DNA of 64,000 nucleotides from contig NZ_NVQF01000001.1 of assembly GCF_002592005.1 (NCBI RefSeq), positions 1-64,000 on the forward strand, in the 5' to 3' direction. The stretch is from Mycolicibacterium palauense. GTDB taxonomy: Bacteria; Actinomycetota; Actinomycetes; Mycobacteriales; Mycobacteriaceae. The notes under the pieces were generated by a model. The model made no database searches. It saw only the letters and a program-made list of their open reading frames with translations, and was not told the DNA's origin. This document shows positions 29,677-38,543 of the stretch, one piece after another; position 1 is the first letter of the stretch, and each line of letters starts with the position of its first letter. Both the position numbers and the translations under genes were made by a program.

Positions 29677-30593
29677 GGCGTAGAGGGTAGCGGTCGGCTG
29701 CGCAGCGCCTCGGCCAGTGCGTCGCGCCACGGCCGCAACGGCGTCAGCCCGGCCGCGGCGGAGACCTCACCGCCCAGCGCCGAGTACGCCGGGCGGGGCG
29801 CGGGACGGGGGTGGCGCGCACTGTCGATCGGCGACACCAGTTCCGGGTCGGCGCCGAGTTCGGCGAAGACGGCCCGGGCCTGCTCGTAACGGCTCGCCGC
29901 GCCGGCGTTGGCGGCGTGCAGGACGGGTTCGCGGATCGCTGCGCCGGCGATCTGGAACAGCGCGGCCACCAGGTCGGCGACGTAGGTGGGCGAGCCCACC
30001 TGATCGTCGACGACCTCGGTGGGCTGGGCCCGCTCGGCGCGCCGGCGCATGGCCGCGGCGAAGTCGGTGCCGTCGGCGCCGGTGTAGACCCAGGAGGTGC
30101 GCACCACGACGGCGTCGGGCATGGCCGCCAGCACCGCCAGCTCCCCGGCCAGCTTGGAGCGGCCGTAGGCGTTGACCGGCGCGGTGTCGTCACCGGGCTC
30201 GTAGGGCCGCGGCGGGACGGGCCCACCGCCGAACACCCCACCACCGAACACATAGTCGGTGGAGATGTGCAGCAGCCGGGCGCCGGCGCGCGCGCAGGCG
30301 TGCGCGACGTTCTCGGCGCCGGTGGCGTTGACGGCGTAGGCGGCGGCCTCGTCGCTCTCGGCACCGTCGACGTCGGTGTAGGCGGCGCAGTTGACCACTA
30401 CGTCGCCGGCCTCCACGTAGCGCTCGGGGGCCCCGGGATCGGTGATGTCGCAGTCTGCGGAGCCCAGGGCCAGCACGCCGTGCCCGCGCCGGCCGGCCTC
30501 GGCGGCCAGGAACCGGCCGACCTGACCGGAGGCTCCGGTGATGACGATCCGGGCGGGTCCCCGGGAAGCGGTCCCGGAAGCAGTCTCGGACAT
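29673..30593 (-). CDS. rmlD: dTDP-4-dehydrorhamnose reductase
   Basis: RmlD performs the last step of dTDP-rhamnose synthesis. The NADPH Rossmann motif is ITGASGQVGRFLA, catalytic Thr/Tyr/Lys lie in HISTDYVFGG and AYGRSKLAGE, and VRTSWVYT follows. Length is 306 residues from ATG 30593 (MSETASG); the frame extends upstream without conservation. The protein has a Gly-rich extra stretch after YVF (GGGVFGGGPVPP) that is likely a loop expansion. It supplies the donor for the adjacent WbbL1, and the three genes rmlD-wbbL1-pyrophosphorylase are overlapped head to tail. Confidence 0.95.
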   Translation of the reverse strand: MSETASGTASRGPARIVITGASGQVGRFLAAEAGRRGHGVLALGSADCDITDPGAPERYVEAGDVVVNCAAYTDVDGAESDEAAAYAVNATGAENVAHACARAGARLLHISTDYVFGGGVFGGGPVPPRPYEPGDDTAPVNAYGRSKLAGELAVLAAMPDAVVVRTSWVYTGADGTDFAAAMRRRAERAQPTEVVDDQVGSPTYVADLVAALFQIAGAAIREPVLHAANAGAASRYEQARAVFAELGADPELVSPIDSARHPRPAPRPAYSALGGEVSAAAGLTPLRPWRDALAEALRSRPLPSTP

Positions 30594-30660
30594 GGTTGCG
30601 AGTCTGGCACGCCGGGCTCGGCTACCCGGCTGGCGGCGTCCTCGCCAGTAGCCTGGGCTG

Positions 30661-32133
30661 ATGCCCGTCCGCCTGCTGCGCGTCGTCGCCACCGTGATCG
30701 CCGTCACGATCGTCGTCGGCACCGGTGTGGCGTGGAGCAAGATCCGCTCCTTCGAGGAGGGCATCAATCACATCAGCGCCGCCGCGCTCGGTGGTGGCGG
30801 CGAGGACGACGGCGCCATCGACATCCTGCTCGTCGGCGTCGACAGCCGCACCGACGCCCACGGCAACCCGCTGTCCCCGGAGGAGCTGGCCACCCTGCGC
30901 GCCGGAGACGAGGAGGCCACCAACACCGACACCATCATCCTGGTGCGCATCCCCAAGAACGGGAAGTCGGCGACGGCCATCTCGATCCCCCGCGACTCCT
31001 ATGTGCAGGCCCCAGGGCTGGGCAAGGTCAAGATCAACGGGGTGTACGGCGAGGTCAAGCTCGACACCATGAAGCAGCTGATCGAGCAGGACGGCATGGA
31101 CCCCGTCGAGGGTGAGAGACGCGGCGTGGAGGCCGGGCGTGAGGCGCTGATCAAGACGGTGGCCGACCTGACCGGCGTGACCGTCGACCACTACGCCGAG
31201 ATCGGCCTGCTCGGCTTCGCGCTGATCACCGACGCCCTCGGCGGTGTCGACGTGTGCCTCAAGGAGCCGGTGTACGAACCGCTGTCGGGTGCGGACTTCC
31301 CCGCCGGCTGGCAGCGGCTCAACGGCCCGCAGGCGCTGAGCTTCGTGCGGCAGCGCCACGACCTGCCCCGCGGCGACCTGGACCGGGTGGTGCGCCAGCA
31401 GGTGGTGATGGCCTCGCTGGCCCACCAGGTCATCTCGGGCAAGACGCTGTCGAGCCCGGCCACCCTGAACCGGCTGCAGCAGGCCGTGCAGCGCTCGGTG
31501 GTGCTCTCCGACGGCTGGGACATCATGAACTTCGTCGACCAGCTGCAGAAACTGGCCGCCGGCAACGTCGCGTTCGCCACCATCCCGGTGCTCGACGAGG
31601 CCGGCTGGAGCGACGACGGCATGCAGAGCGTGGTGCGCATCGATCCCGACGAGGTCAAGAAGTGGGTCACCAGCCTGCTGCACGACCAGGACGAGGGCAA
31701 CACCCAGGCGCTGTCCTACGCCCCGGACAAGACGACGGTCGACGTGCTCAACGACACCGACATCAACGGGCTCGCCGCGGCGGTGTCGGAGGTGCTCACC
31801 GCCCGGGGCTTCACCGGCGGCACCGTCGGCAACACCGAGAGCCCGCACCCGTCGGGTTCACAGGTGCTGGCCCACAGCACCGACGACCTGGGCGCCCAGG
31901 CGGTCTCGGAGAGCCTGGGCGGGCTGCCGGTGGCCGCCGACGACGCGGTGCCCGCCGGCACGGTGCGGGTGGTGCTCGCCGACGACTACACCGGCCCCGG
32001 TTCGGGGCTGGAGAGTTCGGACGCCTCGACGGCGGGTGCCGACGCCGCCACCGTCGACCAGGCGGCCGCCCAGACCGTCGCACCGTCGCCGATCATCACC
32101 GCCGGTTCCGACGATCCCCAGTGCGTCAACTGA
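30661..32133 (+). CDS. LytR-CpsA-Psr (LCP) family ligase (Lcp1/Rv3267-like)
   Basis: LCP enzymes attach lipid-linked arabinogalactan to peptidoglycan; Rv3267 is the main such ligase in M. tuberculosis. A single membrane anchor lies at about 7-25. The LCP domain has DILLVGVDSRTD, TIILVRIPKNG, ISIPRDSYVQ, KINGVYGEV, and the arginine motif FVRQRHDLPRGDLDRVVRQQ. A LytR_C domain occupies about 350-445, and the tail is Ala/Thr-rich. ATG 30661 has TAGCCT at 30649-30654, so a leaderless mRNA is likely. It is divergent from rmlD, matching its pathway. Confidence 0.95.
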   Translation: MPVRLLRVVATVIAVTIVVGTGVAWSKIRSFEEGINHISAAALGGGGEDDGAIDILLVGVDSRTDAHGNPLSPEELATLRAGDEEATNTDTIILVRIPKNGKSATAISIPRDSYVQAPGLGKVKINGVYGEVKLDTMKQLIEQDGMDPVEGERRGVEAGREALIKTVADLTGVTVDHYAEIGLLGFALITDALGGVDVCLKEPVYEPLSGADFPAGWQRLNGPQALSFVRQRHDLPRGDLDRVVRQQVVMASLAHQVISGKTLSSPATLNRLQQAVQRSVVLSDGWDIMNFVDQLQKLAAGNVAFATIPVLDEAGWSDDGMQSVVRIDPDEVKKWVTSLLHDQDEGNTQALSYAPDKTTVDVLNDTDINGLAAAVSEVLTARGFTGGTVGNTESPHPSGSQVLAHSTDDLGAQAVSESLGGLPVAADDAVPAGTVRVVLADDYTGPGSGLESSDASTAGADAATVDQAAAQTVAPSPIITAGSDDPQCVN

Positions 32134-32152
32134 CGCCTGCGTGAGGCTACGC

Positions 32153-32220
32153 CGAGATGGACGTCACGGTCGTGGAGGTTCCTCCCGTGGCTGCCGGGCA
32201 CGACCATGGGCTCCATCTCG
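32153..32220 (+). promoter_or_regulatory. Structured leader or terminator between the LCP gene and the TIGR03089 gene
   Basis: Nested inverted repeats form a long stem: CGAGATGGA (32153-32161) with TCCATCTCG (32212-32220), then GGTCGTG (32168-32174) with CACGACC (32199-32205), and a small hairpin GGAGG-TT-CCTCC (32174-32185) inside. It ends 42 bp before the next ATG. It may end LCP transcription or be a regulatory leader; I could not match it to a riboswitch class. Confidence 0.5.
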
Positions 32221-32262
32221 CCCTAGGACCGCGAAAGCACACGAGGTAAGGAGCTCTTCCGG

Positions 32263-32985
32263 ATGACCACCAACCTCGCGGCGGCGCTGATCGACCCGAT
32301 GCTCGCCGCGGACCCCGTCGGGCCGCGGATCACCTACTACGACGACGCCACCGGGGAGCGTGTCGAGCTGTCGGCGGTCACCCTGGCCAACTGGGCGGCC
32401 AAGACCGCCAACCTGCTGCGCGACGAGCTCGGCGCCGGGCCCGACAGCCGGGTGGCGGTGCTGCTGCCGGCGCACTGGCAGACCGCGGCGGTGCTGCTGG
32501 GCGTCTGGTATGTGGGCGCCCAGACGGTTCTGCAACCGGGCGAGGCCGATATCGCGCTGTGCACGGCCGACCGGCTCGACGAGGCCGACGCGGCCATCGA
32601 CGCCGGCGGCGGGATGGGCGAGGTGGCGGTGTTGTCGCTGGACCCGTTCGGCAAACCCGCCCCCGATTTGCCCGTCGGTGTCACCGACTACGCCACCGCG
32701 GTGCGGGTTCACGGCGATCAGGTGGTCGCTGAACGGTCACCGGGACCGGCGCTGGGTGACCGCTCCCCCGAGGAGGTGCTGGCCGCCGCGCGCACCGCCG
32801 CCGAGCCCCTGACGAGCGGCGATCGGGTGTATTCCACCCACGGCTGGGACACCCCCGACGATGTGGTCACCCACCTGCTGGCGGTGTTTGCCGCCAACGG
32901 TTCGCTGGTGCAGGTGGCGAATCCGCAGCCGGATTTGCAGGAGCGCCGGCGGGTGACCGAGAAGGTGACCCGCACATTGCCCTGA
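32263..32985 (+). CDS. TIGR03089 family protein (Rv3268-like), AMP-ligase N-terminus-like
   Basis: The 240-residue protein corresponds by position and sequence style to Rv3268. It resembles the N-terminal substrate-binding half of acyl-adenylating enzymes (RITYYDDATGERVELSAVTLANWAAKTANLL, then VAVLLPAHWQTAAVLLGVWYVGAQTVL), but stops before any AMP-binding P-loop and lacks the C-terminal domain. It is therefore unlikely to form adenylates alone. The ATG at 32263 has GGAGC upstream at good distance. Function is unknown. Confidence 0.82.
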   Translation: MTTNLAAALIDPMLAADPVGPRITYYDDATGERVELSAVTLANWAAKTANLLRDELGAGPDSRVAVLLPAHWQTAAVLLGVWYVGAQTVLQPGEADIALCTADRLDEADAAIDAGGGMGEVAVLSLDPFGKPAPDLPVGVTDYATAVRVHGDQVVAERSPGPALGDRSPEEVLAAARTAAEPLTSGDRVYSTHGWDTPDDVVTHLLAVFAANGSLVQVANPQPDLQERRRVTEKVTRTLP

Positions 32986-33068
32986 CCACTGCGTTTCCGG
33001 ATCTCAGGTTGCTCTAAGGTGGAGCTGAGGTCACTCAAATATCGGTAGCGTAGCGTTTCAGCAAACGC

Positions 33069-33479
33069 GTGCGGCTGCGCTATCGAGAGCTGTTGACGAT
33101 CTTCGGCACCGTCGCACGGCGGAGTGGTCCAGCGAAAGGGCTCGTGCCGATGGTCTCGACAATCACCGCGCTCGCCGCGGTCGCACTCCTGCTCGCCTGG
33201 CACCTGCACAATCGTCGCCATCCCGCCTGGACCGCCAGTGCGGACGGCCGCTTCTACGTCACGCTCGGCTACCCGCTGGTCATGGTGGCGATCTACTGGA
33301 TGGTCTCCGCGCCCACGGCGCTGGCCTGGGAATGGGCGCTGGGCAACGCGTGGGCGCTCGTGGCGATGATGTCGTTCGTCTACGGATTCGGCTGCCTCAA
33401 CCGTGACCAACGGCGCTGCCAGCAGGCGGCGTTGTCGGTGGAGACGATCACCGCGGCACCGACTGCCCACCGCACCTGA
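33069..33479 (+). CDS. Small membrane protein, unknown
   Basis: The frame codes for up to 136 residues. Three hydrophobic segments are visible: VSTITALAAVALLLAWHL, FYVTLGYPLVMVAIYWMVSA and ALVAMMSFVYGFG. The short C-terminal tail is hydrophilic. The start is uncertain: GTG 33069 follows an AT-richer upstream patch with TAGCGT boxes, while ATG 33150 (109 residues, just before the first membrane segment) has AAAGGG about 9 nt upstream. I recognise no family. It lies between the TIGR03089 gene and birA, in the same direction as both. Confidence 0.6.
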   Translation: MRLRYRELLTIFGTVARRSGPAKGLVPMVSTITALAAVALLLAWHLHNRRHPAWTASADGRFYVTLGYPLVMVAIYWMVSAPTALAWEWALGNAWALVAMMSFVYGFGCLNRDQRRCQQAALSVETITAAPTAHRT

Positions 33480-33482
33480 CTG

Positions 33483-33516
33483 CCGGGTACACCAAGAGCC
33501 GGGTACACCAAGAGCC
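33483..33516. repeat. 16-bp direct repeat, two copies
   Basis: CCGGGTACACCAAGAG occurs twice back to back just after the small membrane protein gene. There are no further copies nearby, and no function is evident. Confidence 0.7.
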
Positions 33517-33556
33517 GCCGCCGCCCGCGCGAGAGCGGCTGGCTACGCTCGCACGC

Positions 33557-34378
33557 GTGTCCGCCCCCGACCGACCTCCCCTCGACACCGATCGCCTCCG
33601 CGCCGCCCTGCTCGCGCCGGCCACGCAGTGGCGGCGCCTCGACGTCGTCGACGAGACCGGGTCGACCAATGCCGATCTGGCGGCCCGCGCGGCCGCCGGG
33701 GAGGACATCGCCGGCACCGCCCTGCTGGCCGAGCATCAAACCGCGGGACGGGGCCGGCACGGCCGGCGGTGGTCGGCGCCGCCACGCTCACAGATCGCCC
33801 TGTCGGTGGGAGTACCGGTCGCCGGTCTGCCCACCGATGCCTGGGGTTGGCTCCCGTTGCTGACCGGGCTGGCCGTGGTGGACGCCGTGCGCGAGCAGTG
33901 CGGCGTGGCGGCGCGCCTGAAATGGCCCAATGATGTGCTGGTGGGCGGCGGAAAACTGGCCGGCATCCTCGCCGAGGTGACCCATCCCGGCCCGGTGATC
34001 GTCGTCGGGCTGGGACTCAACGTCAGCCTCACGTCCGACGAGGCACCCGACCCGGTGGCCACTTCCCTGGCCATGCTCGGCCGGGACGGGGTGGACCGCA
34101 CCGAGCTGGCGATCGCGGTGCTGCGCACCCTGCACGCACGGATCGGGCGCTGGCGGGCGGCACGCGGCGCCGACGCCCAATTGGTCGCCGACTACGCCCG
34201 GGCCAGCGCGACGATCGGAACGCCGGTGCGCGCGATGCTGCCCGGTGACGCCCAGATCGTCGGCACCGCAACGGGAGTCGACGCGTCCGGGCGCCTGCTG
34301 ATCGACGACGGTACCCGGACCGTGACCGTGGCGGCCGGCGATATCACCCACCTGCGTCCGGCGGCGCCGGACGGTTGA
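33557..34378 (+). CDS. birA: Biotin--[acetyl-CoA carboxylase] ligase
   Basis: BirA loads biotin onto carboxylase BCCP domains, in this window AccA3. Motifs: VDETGSTNADL, the ATP/biotin loop GRGRHGRRW, KWPNDVLVGGGKLAGIL and VVGLGLNVSL. No N-terminal helix-turn-helix is present, so it is not a repressor. Length is 273 residues. GTG 33557 has TACGCT at 33544-33549, 7 nt before it, so the mRNA is probably leaderless. In M. tuberculosis I recall birA next to accD5; here it lies 5.6 kb from accD5 on the opposite side of fadE25 and purEK. Confidence 0.94.
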   Translation: MSAPDRPPLDTDRLRAALLAPATQWRRLDVVDETGSTNADLAARAAAGEDIAGTALLAEHQTAGRGRHGRRWSAPPRSQIALSVGVPVAGLPTDAWGWLPLLTGLAVVDAVREQCGVAARLKWPNDVLVGGGKLAGILAEVTHPGPVIVVGLGLNVSLTSDEAPDPVATSLAMLGRDGVDRTELAIAVLRTLHARIGRWRAARGADAQLVADYARASATIGTPVRAMLPGDAQIVGTATGVDASGRLLIDDGTRTVTVAAGDITHLRPAAPDG

Positions 34379-34410
34379 ACCGCGCCGGCGGCGCCGGACG
34401 GGTGACCGGG
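34351..34410. repeat. Duplicated 17-bp palindromic segment at the birA/fadE25 convergence
   Basis: CCGGCGGCGCCGGACGG occurs twice, once across the last codons of birA and once just after the stop. The first can fold as GTCCGGC-ggc-GCCGGAC. Lying between convergent genes, it may serve as a terminator. Confidence 0.5.
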
Positions 34411-34415
34411 CCGGC

Positions 34416-35585
34416 TCAGCGCAGCAGGGCCCGGCTCATCACCACCCGCTGAATCTGGTTGGTGCCCTCGTAGATCTGGGTGATCTTGGCGTCGCGCATC
34501 ATCCGCTCCACCGGGAAGTCCACGGTGTAGCCGGCGCCACCGAAGAGCTGCACCGCGTCGGTGGTGACCTCCATGGCCACGTCGGAGGCCAGGCACTTCG
34601 ACGCCGCGGAGATGAAGCCCAGGTTGCCCTCACCGCGTTCGGCCCGCGCGGCGGCCGAGTAGACCATCAGCCGGGCGGCCTCGACCTTCATCGCCATGTC
34701 GGCGAGCATGAACTGCACACCCTGGTTGTCGCTGATCGGGCGGCCGAACTGCTTGCGGTCCTTGGTGTACTCGATGGCCGCGTCCAGTGCGCCCTGGGCG
34801 ATCCCCACCGCCTGGGCGCCGATCGTGGGCCGGGTGTGGTCCAGGGTGGCCAGCGCGGTCTTGAAGCCCGTGCCCGGGTCCCCGATGATCCGGTCGCCGG
34901 GGACGCGGCAGTTCTCGAAGTACAGTTCGGTGGTCGGCGAGCCCTTGATGCCGAGCTTGCGCTCCTTGGGGCCCACCGTGAAACCCTCGTCGTCCTCGTG
35001 GACCATGAACGCCGAGATGCCGTTGGCGCCCTTGTCGGGGTCGCTGACCGCCATCACGGTGTACCAGGAGGACTTGCCACCGTTGGTGATCCAGCACTTG
35101 GCACCGTTGAGGATCCAGTCGTCACCGTCGGCCTTGGCGCGGGTGCGCATCCCGGCTGCGTCACTGCCGGCCTCGCGCTCGGACAGCGCGTAGGACGCCA
35201 TCGCCTCGCCGGAGGCGATCGAGGGCAGCACCTTCTTCTTCAACTCGTCGGAGCCGCGCAGGATCAACCCCATGGTGCCGAGCTTGTTGACCGCGGGGAT
35301 CAGCGACGCCGAGGCGTCGACGCGGGCGACCTCCTCGATGACGATGCAGGCCGCCACCGAGTCGGCGCCCTGACCGCCGTACTCCTCGGGCACGTGCACC
35401 GCGCTGAAACCCGAGGCGTTCAGCGCGTCGAGGGCTTCCTGCGGGAAACGGGAGTTCTCGTCGACATCGGCGGCGTGCGGAGCGATCTCCTTCTCGCACA
35501 ACGCCCGGATCGCCGTCCGCAGCTCCTGATGCTCCTCGGGCAACTGGAACAGATCGAACGATGGATTACCTGCCCAACCAGCCAT
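34416..35585 (-). CDS. fadE25: Acyl-CoA dehydrogenase FadE25
   Basis: FadE25 is an FAD-dependent acyl-CoA dehydrogenase. Residues closely follow M. tuberculosis FadE25: YALSEREAGSDAAGMRTRA and CWITNGGKSSWYTVMAV at the flavin site, DHTRPTIGAQAVGIAQGALDA, and the C-terminal YEGTNQIQRVVMSRALLR with the catalytic glutamate in YEGT. Length is 389 residues from ATG 35585; the ATG directly before it (35588) is too close to the AAGGAGG site. A 14-bp palindrome lies in its leader, suggesting a TetR-type repressor. The substrate is probably a short or branched acyl-CoA. Confidence 0.95.
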   Translation of the reverse strand: MAGWAGNPSFDLFQLPEEHQELRTAIRALCEKEIAPHAADVDENSRFPQEALDALNASGFSAVHVPEEYGGQGADSVAACIVIEEVARVDASASLIPAVNKLGTMGLILRGSDELKKKVLPSIASGEAMASYALSEREAGSDAAGMRTRAKADGDDWILNGAKCWITNGGKSSWYTVMAVSDPDKGANGISAFMVHEDDEGFTVGPKERKLGIKGSPTTELYFENCRVPGDRIIGDPGTGFKTALATLDHTRPTIGAQAVGIAQGALDAAIEYTKDRKQFGRPISDNQGVQFMLADMAMKVEAARLMVYSAAARAERGEGNLGFISAASKCLASDVAMEVTTDAVQLFGGAGYTVDFPVERMMRDAKITQIYEGTNQIQRVVMSRALLR

Positions 35586-35607
35586 CATGGCCTCCTTAGC
35601 TACTCGT

Positions 35608-35621
35608 CGGTAACTTTACCG
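35608..35621. promoter_or_regulatory. Palindromic operator upstream of fadE25
   Basis: CGGTAA-CT-TTACCG is a perfect inverted repeat with 6-bp arms, 23 bp upstream of the fadE25 start. Its place just before the ribosome binding site and its symmetry fit a TetR-family fatty-acid regulator. No regulator gene is adjacent. Confidence 0.6.
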
Positions 35622-35789
35622 CGGCCTCGTCGGGCGACGAAGTCCGCACGTCGTGGTGCAAAACTGGCAAACATAACGATTTGGTCACCGAGGGCCGAAG
35701 ATCTCGGCGAAATAACATCCTCGACACATCTCAGGAAAGCCTCAGGCTGGTCGTGGTTGGCACTTAGGTGGGCTGGGTACCGTGCAGGC

Positions 35790-35984
35790 ATGCAGATCAA
35801 CGTGACGGGTCGACCGCTCCGCCGCAGCGCCGAGTGCGAGTGCGGGTGGACGGGTAAGGCGCACTGGCTGCGCGCGTCCGCCGTGGTCGATGCCGGCATG
35901 CACGCCGCCGAGTCGGGACACCTTCCCGTCGTCGAGTACACGCTGAGCATGGAGCCGCGCGAGGCCGTCCTGCAGGCGTCGTAA
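35790..35984 (+). CDS. Small CxCGW protein, unknown
   Basis: The 64-residue protein reads MQINVTGRPLRRSAECECGW, then VVDAGMHAAESGHLPVVEY. The pair of cysteines (ECECGW) and later histidines (AHW, MHAAESGH) resemble a small zinc finger. ATG 35790 has TACCGT at 35778-35783, 6 nt before it, giving a leaderless architecture. The next gene converges on it 20 bp away. I recognise the general type as a conserved small mycobacterial protein but no function. Confidence 0.75.
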   Translation: MQINVTGRPLRRSAECECGWTGKAHWLRASAVVDAGMHAAESGHLPVVEYTLSMEPREAVLQAS

Positions 35985-36004
35985 CCTCCGGACATCGAAG
36001 ACCC

Positions 36005-36526
36005 CTACTCCCCGAGCAGGCGTTGCCGCAGCGCATCGTCTTTCGCAAGCACCATCTGCTCCAGCTCCGCCTGGAACCGGCTCATCCGGGAGCGCAGCTG
36101 CGCATCGCCCGCACCCAGGATTCGCACCGCCAACAGGCCGGCATTGCGCGCGCCGCCGATCGACACCGTGGCCACTGGCACACCGGCCGGCATCTGCACG
36201 ATCGACAGCAGTGAATCCAGGCCGTCCAGCCGCGCCAGCGGCACCGGGACACCGATGACCGGCAGCGGGGTGGCCGAGGCGACCATGCCCGGCAGGTGCG
36301 CCGCGCCGCCCGCCCCGGCGATGATCACCTCGATCCCCCGTCCGGCCGCCGTCTGCGCGTAGTCGAGCATCCGCGCCGGCGTGCGGTGCGCCGAGACCAC
36401 CCCCACCTCGAACGGCACGTCGAACTCGGCCAGCGCCTCGGCCGCCTCGGCCATCACCGACCAGTCGCTGTCGCTGCCCATGATGAGCCCCACGCGGGGC
36501 GCTGCCTGCCCGTTCGGGCTGCTCAT
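36005..36526 (-). CDS. purE: N5-carboxyaminoimidazole ribonucleotide mutase PurE
   Basis: PurE rearranges N5-CAIR to CAIR in purine synthesis. The class I signature is intact: [26 protein letters not shown] (catalytic histidine), [15 protein letters not shown] and the [15 protein letters not shown] loop. The 173-residue length from ATG 36526 (MSSPNGQ) is normal. The start overlaps the purK stop by 4 bp, so purK and purE are translationally coupled and act in consecutive steps. Confidence 0.97.
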   Translation of the reverse strand: MSSPNGQAAPRVGLIMGSDSDWSVMAEAAEALAEFDVPFEVGVVSAHRTPARMLDYAQTAAGRGIEVIIAGAGGAAHLPGMVASATPLPVIGVPVPLARLDGLDSLLSIVQMPAGVPVATVSIGGARNAGLLAVRILGAGDAQLRSRMSRFQAELEQMVLAKDDALRQRLLGE

Positions 36527-37725
36527 GCGTGTCCATCCCATCCGTCGGTCCACTGCGCGTGCGACATCCAGTGTGCGCTACGGGCGGCGCGTTCCCGCAC
36601 CGCGGCCACCGTCTCGCCCGGGCGCCCGACCACGTTGACGTGTCCGAGCTTGCGTCCCGGGCGTTCACCCTTGCCGTACATGTGCACCTTGGCATCGGGA
36701 ATCCGCCCGAACAGGTGGTGCATCCGCTCGTCGACGCTCATCGCCGGTGTCTGCGGGGCGCCGAGCACGTTGGCCATCACCGTTACCGCCGATCGCGGTG
36801 CGGTCTCGCCGAGCGGATAGTCCAGCACGGCCCGCAGATGCTGCTCGAACTGGCTGGTCACCGACCCGTCCATGGTCCAGTGCCCCGAATTGTGCGGGCG
36901 CATCGCCAGCTCGTTGACCAGCAGTGCGCCGTCGACGGTCTCGAACAGTTCGACCGCGCACACCCCGACCACGCCCAGCTCGTGGGCCAGCCGCAGGCCC
37001 AGGCCTTCGGCCCGCGCGGCGAGGTCCTCGGACAGGCCGGGCGCCGGGGCGATCACCTCGACGTTGATGCCCTCGCGCTGCACGGTCTCCACCACCGGCC
37101 ACGCCGCGCCCTGCCCGAACGGTGAGCGGGCCACCAGCGCGGAGAGCTCCCGGCGCATCGCCACCTTCTCCTCGGCCAGAATCGCCACCCCGTCGGCCAG
37201 GAAACCGGCCGCGCGGTCCCGGGCCGCGTCGGGATCGTCGGCCATCACCACCCCGCGGCCGTCATAGCCGCCGCGGATCGTCTTGAGGACCACCGGACCG
37301 CCGACGTCCTCGGCGAACCCGGCCGCCTCGTCGGGGCTGTGCACGGCGGTGAACCGCGGGACCGGGGCACCGAGCTCGGCCAGCCGGGTCCGCATGACGA
37401 GCTTGTCCTGGGCGTGGACCAGCGCCTGCGGGGGCGGGGCGACGGCCACACCGTCGCCGACGAGGATGTCGAGCAGCTCGGTCGGCACATGCTCGTGGTC
37501 AAAGGTCAGCACCGTCGAACCCGTGGCGGCCCGGCGCAGGGCGTCGAGGTCGGTGTGGGATCCCAGGACCACGTCCGGGCAGACCTGCGCGGCCGGGTCG
37601 GCGGGATCCACGGCGAGAACCCGCAGGCTCTGGCCCAAGGCGATGGCGGCCTGGTGGGTCATCCTGGCCAACTGTCCGCCGCCCACGATGGCGACGACGG
37701 GCACGTTTTCGGGGGTTCTTCGCAC
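36523..37725 (-). CDS. purK: N5-carboxyaminoimidazole ribonucleotide synthase PurK
   Basis: PurK is an ATP-grasp enzyme that carboxylates AIR to N5-CAIR using bicarbonate. It begins with [12 protein letters not shown], and has [14 protein letters not shown] (ATP lid), [27 protein letters not shown] at the active site. Length is 400 residues. The start is GTG 37725; there is no strong ribosome binding site and the divergent GtrA gene starts 104 bp away. It heads purK-purE. Confidence 0.96.
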   Translation of the reverse strand: MRRTPENVPVVAIVGGGQLARMTHQAAIALGQSLRVLAVDPADPAAQVCPDVVLGSHTDLDALRRAATGSTVLTFDHEHVPTELLDILVGDGVAVAPPPQALVHAQDKLVMRTRLAELGAPVPRFTAVHSPDEAAGFAEDVGGPVVLKTIRGGYDGRGVVMADDPDAARDRAAGFLADGVAILAEEKVAMRRELSALVARSPFGQGAAWPVVETVQREGINVEVIAPAPGLSEDLAARAEGLGLRLAHELGVVGVCAVELFETVDGALLVNELAMRPHNSGHWTMDGSVTSQFEQHLRAVLDYPLGETAPRSAVTVMANVLGAPQTPAMSVDERMHHLFGRIPDAKVHMYGKGERPGRKLGHVNVVGRPGETVAAVRERAARSAHWMSHAQWTDGWDGHA

Positions 37726-37829
37726 GGCCCATATGGTGTCATGACCAGCGCCGCAGCCCGTGTCCGGCGCCCCGCGGCAGCGTTTGACGATTACGCACCC
37801 GTTGCCCGCGGTCCGTACACTCGCTATCT

Positions 37830-38531
37830 GTGTCCTTCGCCGATGCCACGATCGAGCGGCTGCCCCGGGTGGTGCGGCCGTTCGCCGAGCGGCATCACGA
37901 ACTGATCAAGTTCGCCATCGTCGGCGCGACGACGTTCGTGATCGACTCGACGATCTTCTACACCCTCAAACTCACGGTGCTCGAGCCCAAGCCGGTCACC
38001 GCCAAGATCATCGCCGGCATCGTTGCGGTGATCGCCTCCTACATCCTCAACCGGGAGTGGAGCTTCCGGGACCGCGGCGGCCGGGAACGCCACCACGAGG
38101 CGTTGCTGTTCTTCGCGTTCAGCGGGGTCGGGGTGCTGCTGTCGATGGCGCCGCTGTGGGTGTCGAGCTATGTGCTGCAGCTGCGCGTGCCCGACGTGTC
38201 GCTGACGGTCGAGAACATCGCCGACTTCGTCTCCGCCTACATCCTGGGCAACCTGCTGCAGATGGCGTTCCGGTTCTGGGCGTTCCGGCGCTGGGTGTTC
38301 CCCGACCAGATCGACCGCGACCCGGAGAAGGAGCTGGAGTCCACGCTCACCGGTGGCGGGTTCGCCGAGGTGCTGGAGGACGAGTACGAGGCGCGCCACG
38401 CCCACCGGGAGCGCGTCGACCAGGACGGACGCACCCTCGCCGCGCCCACCGACAGCGTGGTCACGCCGCTGCGCCCGCGTCGGCGGGTCTGGCGGCAGGA
38501 CGACCCGGGCCGGGTGCCCAGGTCATCCTGA
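37830..38531 (+). CDS. GtrA-family membrane protein (Rv3277-like)
   Basis: GtrA-family proteins are small membrane proteins thought to flip polyprenyl-phosphate-linked sugars. This 233-residue member has four membrane segments within about 25-150: KFAIVGATTFVIDSTIFYTL, IIAGIVAVIASYIL, FFAFSGVGVLLSMAPLW and FVSAYILGNLLQMAFRFWAF, with the family NREWSFR motif between. The C-terminal 80 residues are a charged cytoplasmic tail. GTG 37830 has TACACT about 8 nt before it. A role in cell-envelope glycan lipids is an inference. Confidence 0.88.
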   Translation: MSFADATIERLPRVVRPFAERHHELIKFAIVGATTFVIDSTIFYTLKLTVLEPKPVTAKIIAGIVAVIASYILNREWSFRDRGGRERHHEALLFFAFSGVGVLLSMAPLWVSSYVLQLRVPDVSLTVENIADFVSAYILGNLLQMAFRFWAFRRWVFPDQIDRDPEKELESTLTGGGFAEVLEDEYEARHAHRERVDQDGRTLAAPTDSVVTPLRPRRRVWRQDDPGRVPRSS

Positions 38532-38543
38532 CCCGGCGAAGTC

